Shown: piece after piece, positions 61,038 through 64,000 of the stretch | Position numbering within the stretch: the stretch's first letter is position 1 | Layout of the letters: each line of letters begins with the position of its first letter | From: Limnohabitans sp. Rim8 | Lineage (GTDB): Bacteria > Pseudomonadota > Gammaproteobacteria > Burkholderiales > Burkholderiaceae_C | Assembly: GCA_945897795.1 (NCBI GenBank) | Contig: CAMDFT010000008.1 | Location: forward strand, 1 to 64,000 | Length of the DNA: 64,000 bases | Reading direction: 5' to 3' | The notes under the pieces: generated by a model | Told to the model about the DNA's origin: nothing | The model's database searches: none | Seen by the model: only the letters and a program-made list of their open reading frames with translations | Made by a program: the position numbers and the translations under genes

Positions 61038-62891
61038 ATGAACGCCCCCCAATTTCGCCCCCTCAAATTTGGCGTGACCCGCGTCAACGTGCGCGACGGC
61101 GCACCCGGCACGCGCTACCTGCAAGCCGATCAGGCGCTGCAGGCTTTTCCGGACCGCCTGACCGACCGGCTGCAGCACTGGGCGCAGGTCAAACCCGAGC
61201 AGACTTTCATGGCGCGCCGCGTCAAAAATGCCGATGGTACTTTGGGCGACTGGAAGCACATCACCTATGCGCAAGCCTGGCAAACGGCGCGCGGCATTGC
61301 ACAAGGCCTGATCGACCGCGGCCTGAGCACCGAACGCCCGGTGGTGATCCTGAGCGAAAACAGCTTGGAGCACGGTTTGCTTTCTTTGGGTTGCCTGGTG
61401 GCTGGCGTGCCCTTTGTGCCCACCTCGCCGCCCTACTCATTGGTGAGCGTGGACTTCGACAAGCTCAAGCATGTGCTGCGCACCGTCACACCGGGTTTGG
61501 TGTTTGCCTCCGACGCCCGCTACGCCAAAGCCGTTGCGGCCACCGTGAGTGACGACATGGAAGTGGTGATGTGCGAAGGCCAGGTGCCCGGTCGCACGGT
61601 CACGGCCTTTGACAGCCTGTGCGCCACCGCTGCCACAACCGCGGTGGATGCCGCCATGGCCGCCACCGGCCCCGATACCATCGCCAAGTTTTTGTTCACC
61701 AGCGGCTCCACCAAGATGCCCAAGGCCGTGATCAACAACAACCGCTTGTGGTGCGCCAACCAGCAACAAATGGCGCAATCCATGCCCGTGCTGGCCGAGC
61801 AAGAACTGGTGCTGGTGGACTGGCTGCCGTGGAACCACACTTTTGGTGGCAACCACAACTTTGGCATGACGGTGTTCCATGGTGGCACGCTCTACATCGA
61901 CGACGGCAAGCCCACACCCGCGCTGATGCACGAGACCTTGCGCAACCTGCGCGAGATCGCGCCCACGGTGTACTTCAACGTGCCCACCGGCTTTGAGGCG
62001 ATTGCCCACGCCATGAAGACCGATGACCAGCTGCGCAAAACGCTGCTCTCGCGGATGCAGATGTTCTTTTATGCCGGAGCCGCATTGGCACAACCAATTT
62101 GGGACAGCCTCTACGAATCGCAAGAGCGCGAGATCGGCGAGCGCATCGTCATGGGCACGGGCTTAGGGATGACCGAATCCGGTCCCTTTGGCATCTTCGT
62201 GACCAACCCCTTTGTGCAAGCGGGCGACCTGGGCGTGCCCACGCCAGGGCTAGAGCTCAAGCTGGTGGACACCGACGGCAAAACCGAAGTGCGCTACCGT
62301 GGCCCCAACATCACACCCGGCTATTGGCGCAACCCGCAAGAAACCGCCGGTGCGTTTGACGAAGAAGGCTTCTTCAAAACCGGCGATGCGGTCCAATGGA
62401 TTGACGACGCCAATGTGCATCTGGGCCTGAAGTTTGACGGCCGCATTGCCGAAGACTTCAAGCTGGCCACCGGCACCTTTGTCAGCGTGGGCCCGCTGCG
62501 CGGCAAGATCATCGCGGCCGGTGCGCCTTACATCCAGGACGCCGTGCTGACCGGCATCAACCTCAAGGAAGTCGGCGCCATGATTTTCCCGACCCCGGCG
62601 GTGCGTGCTTTGAGCGGCCAGCCTGCTGATGCGCCGCTAGCCGACGTGCTGGCCTCGGCGCCGGTGCTGGCCAAGTTCCAGGACATCGTGAACACCCTGG
62701 CCCAAACCGCCACCGGCAGCGCCAACCGCATTGCCCGGCTGTGCCTGCTGAGCGAGCCGCCCACCATCGACAAGGGCGAGATCACCGACAAGGGATCGAT
62801 CAACCAGCGCTCGGTGCTCGCGCACCGGGCCGACACCGTGGCGGCGCTGCATGCTGACAAGCTGCAAGACATCGTTAAACCCCAAACCTAA
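61038..62891 (+). CDS. Feruloyl-CoA synthase-like AMP-dependent ligase
   Basis: 617 residues of the ANL superfamily. A-motif KFLFTSGSTKMPKAVINNN, WLPWNHTFGGNHNFGMTVFH, MGTGLGMTESGPFG and the late YLKT-like GEITDKGSINQRS match feruloyl-CoA synthases of Pseudomonas and Acinetobacter. It would activate ferulic, coumaric or caffeic acid with ATP and CoA. GGAG 7 bases upstream sets the ATG at 61038. With the crotonase and thiolase it makes a plausible beta-oxidative side-chain shortening pathway. Confidence 0.85.
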   Translation: MNAPQFRPLKFGVTRVNVRDGAPGTRYLQADQALQAFPDRLTDRLQHWAQVKPEQTFMARRVKNADGTLGDWKHITYAQAWQTARGIAQGLIDRGLSTERPVVILSENSLEHGLLSLGCLVAGVPFVPTSPPYSLVSVDFDKLKHVLRTVTPGLVFASDARYAKAVAATVSDDMEVVMCEGQVPGRTVTAFDSLCATAATTAVDAAMAATGPDTIAKFLFTSGSTKMPKAVINNNRLWCANQQQMAQSMPVLAEQELVLVDWLPWNHTFGGNHNFGMTVFHGGTLYIDDGKPTPALMHETLRNLREIAPTVYFNVPTGFEAIAHAMKTDDQLRKTLLSRMQMFFYAGAALAQPIWDSLYESQEREIGERIVMGTGLGMTESGPFGIFVTNPFVQAGDLGVPTPGLELKLVDTDGKTEVRYRGPNITPGYWRNPQETAGAFDEEGFFKTGDAVQWIDDANVHLGLKFDGRIAEDFKLATGTFVSVGPLRGKIIAAGAPYIQDAVLTGINLKEVGAMIFPTPAVRALSGQPADAPLADVLASAPVLAKFQDIVNTLAQTATGSANRIARLCLLSEPPTIDKGEITDKGSINQRSVLAHRADTVAALHADKLQDIVKPQT

Positions 62892-62894
62892 CCC

Positions 62895-62954
62895 GTAGGT
62901 CGGTGGCTTCAGCCCCGACAAGCAAGACCCGTCGGACCTGAAGGCCCGACCTAC
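62895..62954. repeat. REP-like inverted repeat (GTAGGTCGG element)
   Basis: GTAGGTCGG...CAGCCCCGAC (62895-62919) faces its imperfect complement GTCGGACCTG...CCGACCTAC (62931-62954). 'GTAGGTCGGGCTTCAGCCCGAC' palindromes are dispersed extragenic repeats in many Proteobacteria. It lies between the ligase and thiolase genes and could affect transcript stability. Confidence 0.65.
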
Positions 62955-63003
62955 TGAACAGCCCCAAATCGGATTCAAGGATTCGAATCTCAAGGACATG
63001 AAC

Positions 63004-64000
63004 ATGGCTTCCAAAGGATTTTTCAACGCGTTTGCCGATGTGTGGATGCACGAGGGCGTGCGCACGCCCATGGTCGATTACTGTGGATCACTCGGCCACA
63101 TTTCGCCCACTGATCTGGGCATCAAGGCCGCACGCGAGGCGCTCAAGCGCGCAGGCATCGCCCCCACAGAAATCGGCTCGGTCATCACCGGCAACATGGC
63201 CCCCGGCGACTTCGACCAGTTTGTGCTGCCGCGCCACATCGGCTTGTACGCCGGTGTGCCGCAAGAAGTGCCCGCCATCATGGTGCAGCGCATTTGCGGC
63301 ACCGGGTTTGAGTTGTTTCGCCAAGCGGGCGAGCAGATCGAAGCGGGCGTGTGCGAGGCCGCGCTGGTGGTCGGCACCGAGAGCATGACGCGCAACCCGA
63401 TTGCTGCGTTTGACCACCGCACCGGCTTCAAACTGGGTTCGCCCGTGGGTTTCAAAGACTTCATGTGGGAAGCCCTGAAAGACCCGGCTGCAGGCATCAA
63501 CATGATCCAGACGGCCGAGAACCTCGCCAAGAAGTACAGCATCACCCGCGAAGAGGTCGACCAGTTCGCTTCCGACTCGTTTGCCAAGGCCGTGACCGCG
63601 CAGCAAGCCGGTTTTCATGCGGGCGAAATCGTGCCCGTGGTCACTGAAAAATTCGAGCTCGAAGGCTACATCCCTCGCGGCATCAAGCTGCAAGGCAAAG
63701 TGACGGAGGTTTGCGCCGACACGCACCCGCGCATCTCGCCTGCCGAGGTGCTGGGCAAACTCAGGTCGGTGTACGAAGGCGGCGTGCAAACCGGTGGCAA
63801 CAGCTCGGCCTTGGTCGATGCGGCGGCGGCTTGTGTGGTCACTTCGGGCACGTATGCCAAAGCCCACGGCAAAAAACCCATCGCCCGCGTGGTGGCTGCT
63901 GCGGCCGTGGGTGTGCCGCCGGAGATCATGGGCATCGGCCCAGCCCCGGCCATTCGCTTGTTGCTCGAGCGCACGGGTCTGAAACTGTCGGACATCGGCC
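63004..64000 (+). CDS. Thiolase (acetyl-CoA acyltransferase), 3' end outside window
   Basis: The first 332 codons of a thiolase, open to the window edge. Cys98 in MVQRICGTGFELF is the acyl-accepting cysteine. VVGTESMTRNPIAAF, NMIQTAENLAKKY and YEGGVQTGGNSSALVDAAAA are standard thiolase motifs; the C-terminal His and Cys lie beyond base 64000. The ATG at 63004 is preferred over one at 62998 because AAGGA is only 1 base from the latter. It would cleave a 3-ketoacyl-CoA to a shortened acyl-CoA and acetyl-CoA. Confidence 0.9.
   Translation, partial: MASKGFFNAFADVWMHEGVRTPMVDYCGSLGHISPTDLGIKAAREALKRAGIAPTEIGSVITGNMAPGDFDQFVLPRHIGLYAGVPQEVPAIMVQRICGTGFELFRQAGEQIEAGVCEAALVVGTESMTRNPIAAFDHRTGFKLGSPVGFKDFMWEALKDPAAGINMIQTAENLAKKYSITREEVDQFASDSFAKAVTAQQAGFHAGEIVPVVTEKFELEGYIPRGIKLQGKVTEVCADTHPRISPAEVLGKLRSVYEGGVQTGGNSSALVDAAAACVVTSGTYAKAHGKKPIARVVAAAAVGVPPEIMGIGPAPAIRLLLERTGLKLSDIG

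Overview
The window looks like a chromosomal segment of a betaproteobacterium of the order Burkholderiales, most likely family Comamonadaceae (a Limnohabitans-, Rhodoferax- or Curvibacter-like freshwater lineage). This is inferred from the high G+C, the tRNA-Leu / tig-clpP-clpX-lon / tRNA-Gly-Gly-Cys block, a Bug-type solute-binding protein, a feruloyl-CoA-synthase cluster and the general protein style. No sequence search was possible, so the genus is a guess. I see no insertion sequence, prophage, CRISPR array or rRNA operon.

Layout. 1-16.8 kb is metabolic: a DUF423 fragment, a DUF3149 peptide, a type II 3-hydroxyacyl-CoA dehydrogenase behind a strong palindrome, gamma-glutamyltransferase plus a Bug solute-binding protein, acetyl-CoA synthetase, UPF0114/YqhA, class I fumarase, glutamate racemase, a UMF1-type MFS transporter, tRNA-Leu(TAA), MAPEG, a GST, an FKBP isomerase, an aminotransferase and a cupin. 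16.8-24 kb is the protein quality-control block (lon, clpX, clpP, tig) flanked by tRNA genes. 24-33.5 kb holds an RND efflux pump, two squalene/phytoene-synthase-like enzymes, a decayed hipBA locus with two intact operator-like palindromes, a second GST, a HAD hydrolase, ferrochelatase and tRNA-Pro/tRNA-Arg.

33.9-60 kb is a large flagellar region. On the minus strand flhA-flhF-flhG-fliA runs into two unidentified genes and fliS. Divergently, fliK-L-M-N-O-P-Q-R-flhB runs into three unidentified genes encoding a degenerate-ATPase-like membrane protein, a basic Pro/Lys-rich protein and a coiled-coil membrane protein. The flhA/fliK intergenic region carries two divergent sequences that fit the sigma-54 (-24/-12) consensus. 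Then come a FemAB-like transferase, a small membrane protein, motA-motB, an enhancer-binding protein without a receiver domain, and a set encoding FlgP, an FlgT-like protein, a LysM/FimV-like protein, a second FliK-like protein and an FlhB C-terminal-domain homologue. Sigma-28-like promoters with identical spacing precede the motAB and flgP transcription units. Together this looks like a polar-type flagellum (FlhF/FlhG, FlgP/FlgT, sigma-54 then sigma-28) rather than the FlhDC-driven scheme usual in Burkholderiales; flhDC is not in the window.

60.2-64 kb is a catabolic operon encoding crotonase, feruloyl-CoA synthase-like ligase and thiolase behind a GGTTAT-N5-ATAACC palindrome. It fits CoA-dependent beta-oxidative shortening of hydroxycinnamates. 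The thiolase runs off the right edge.
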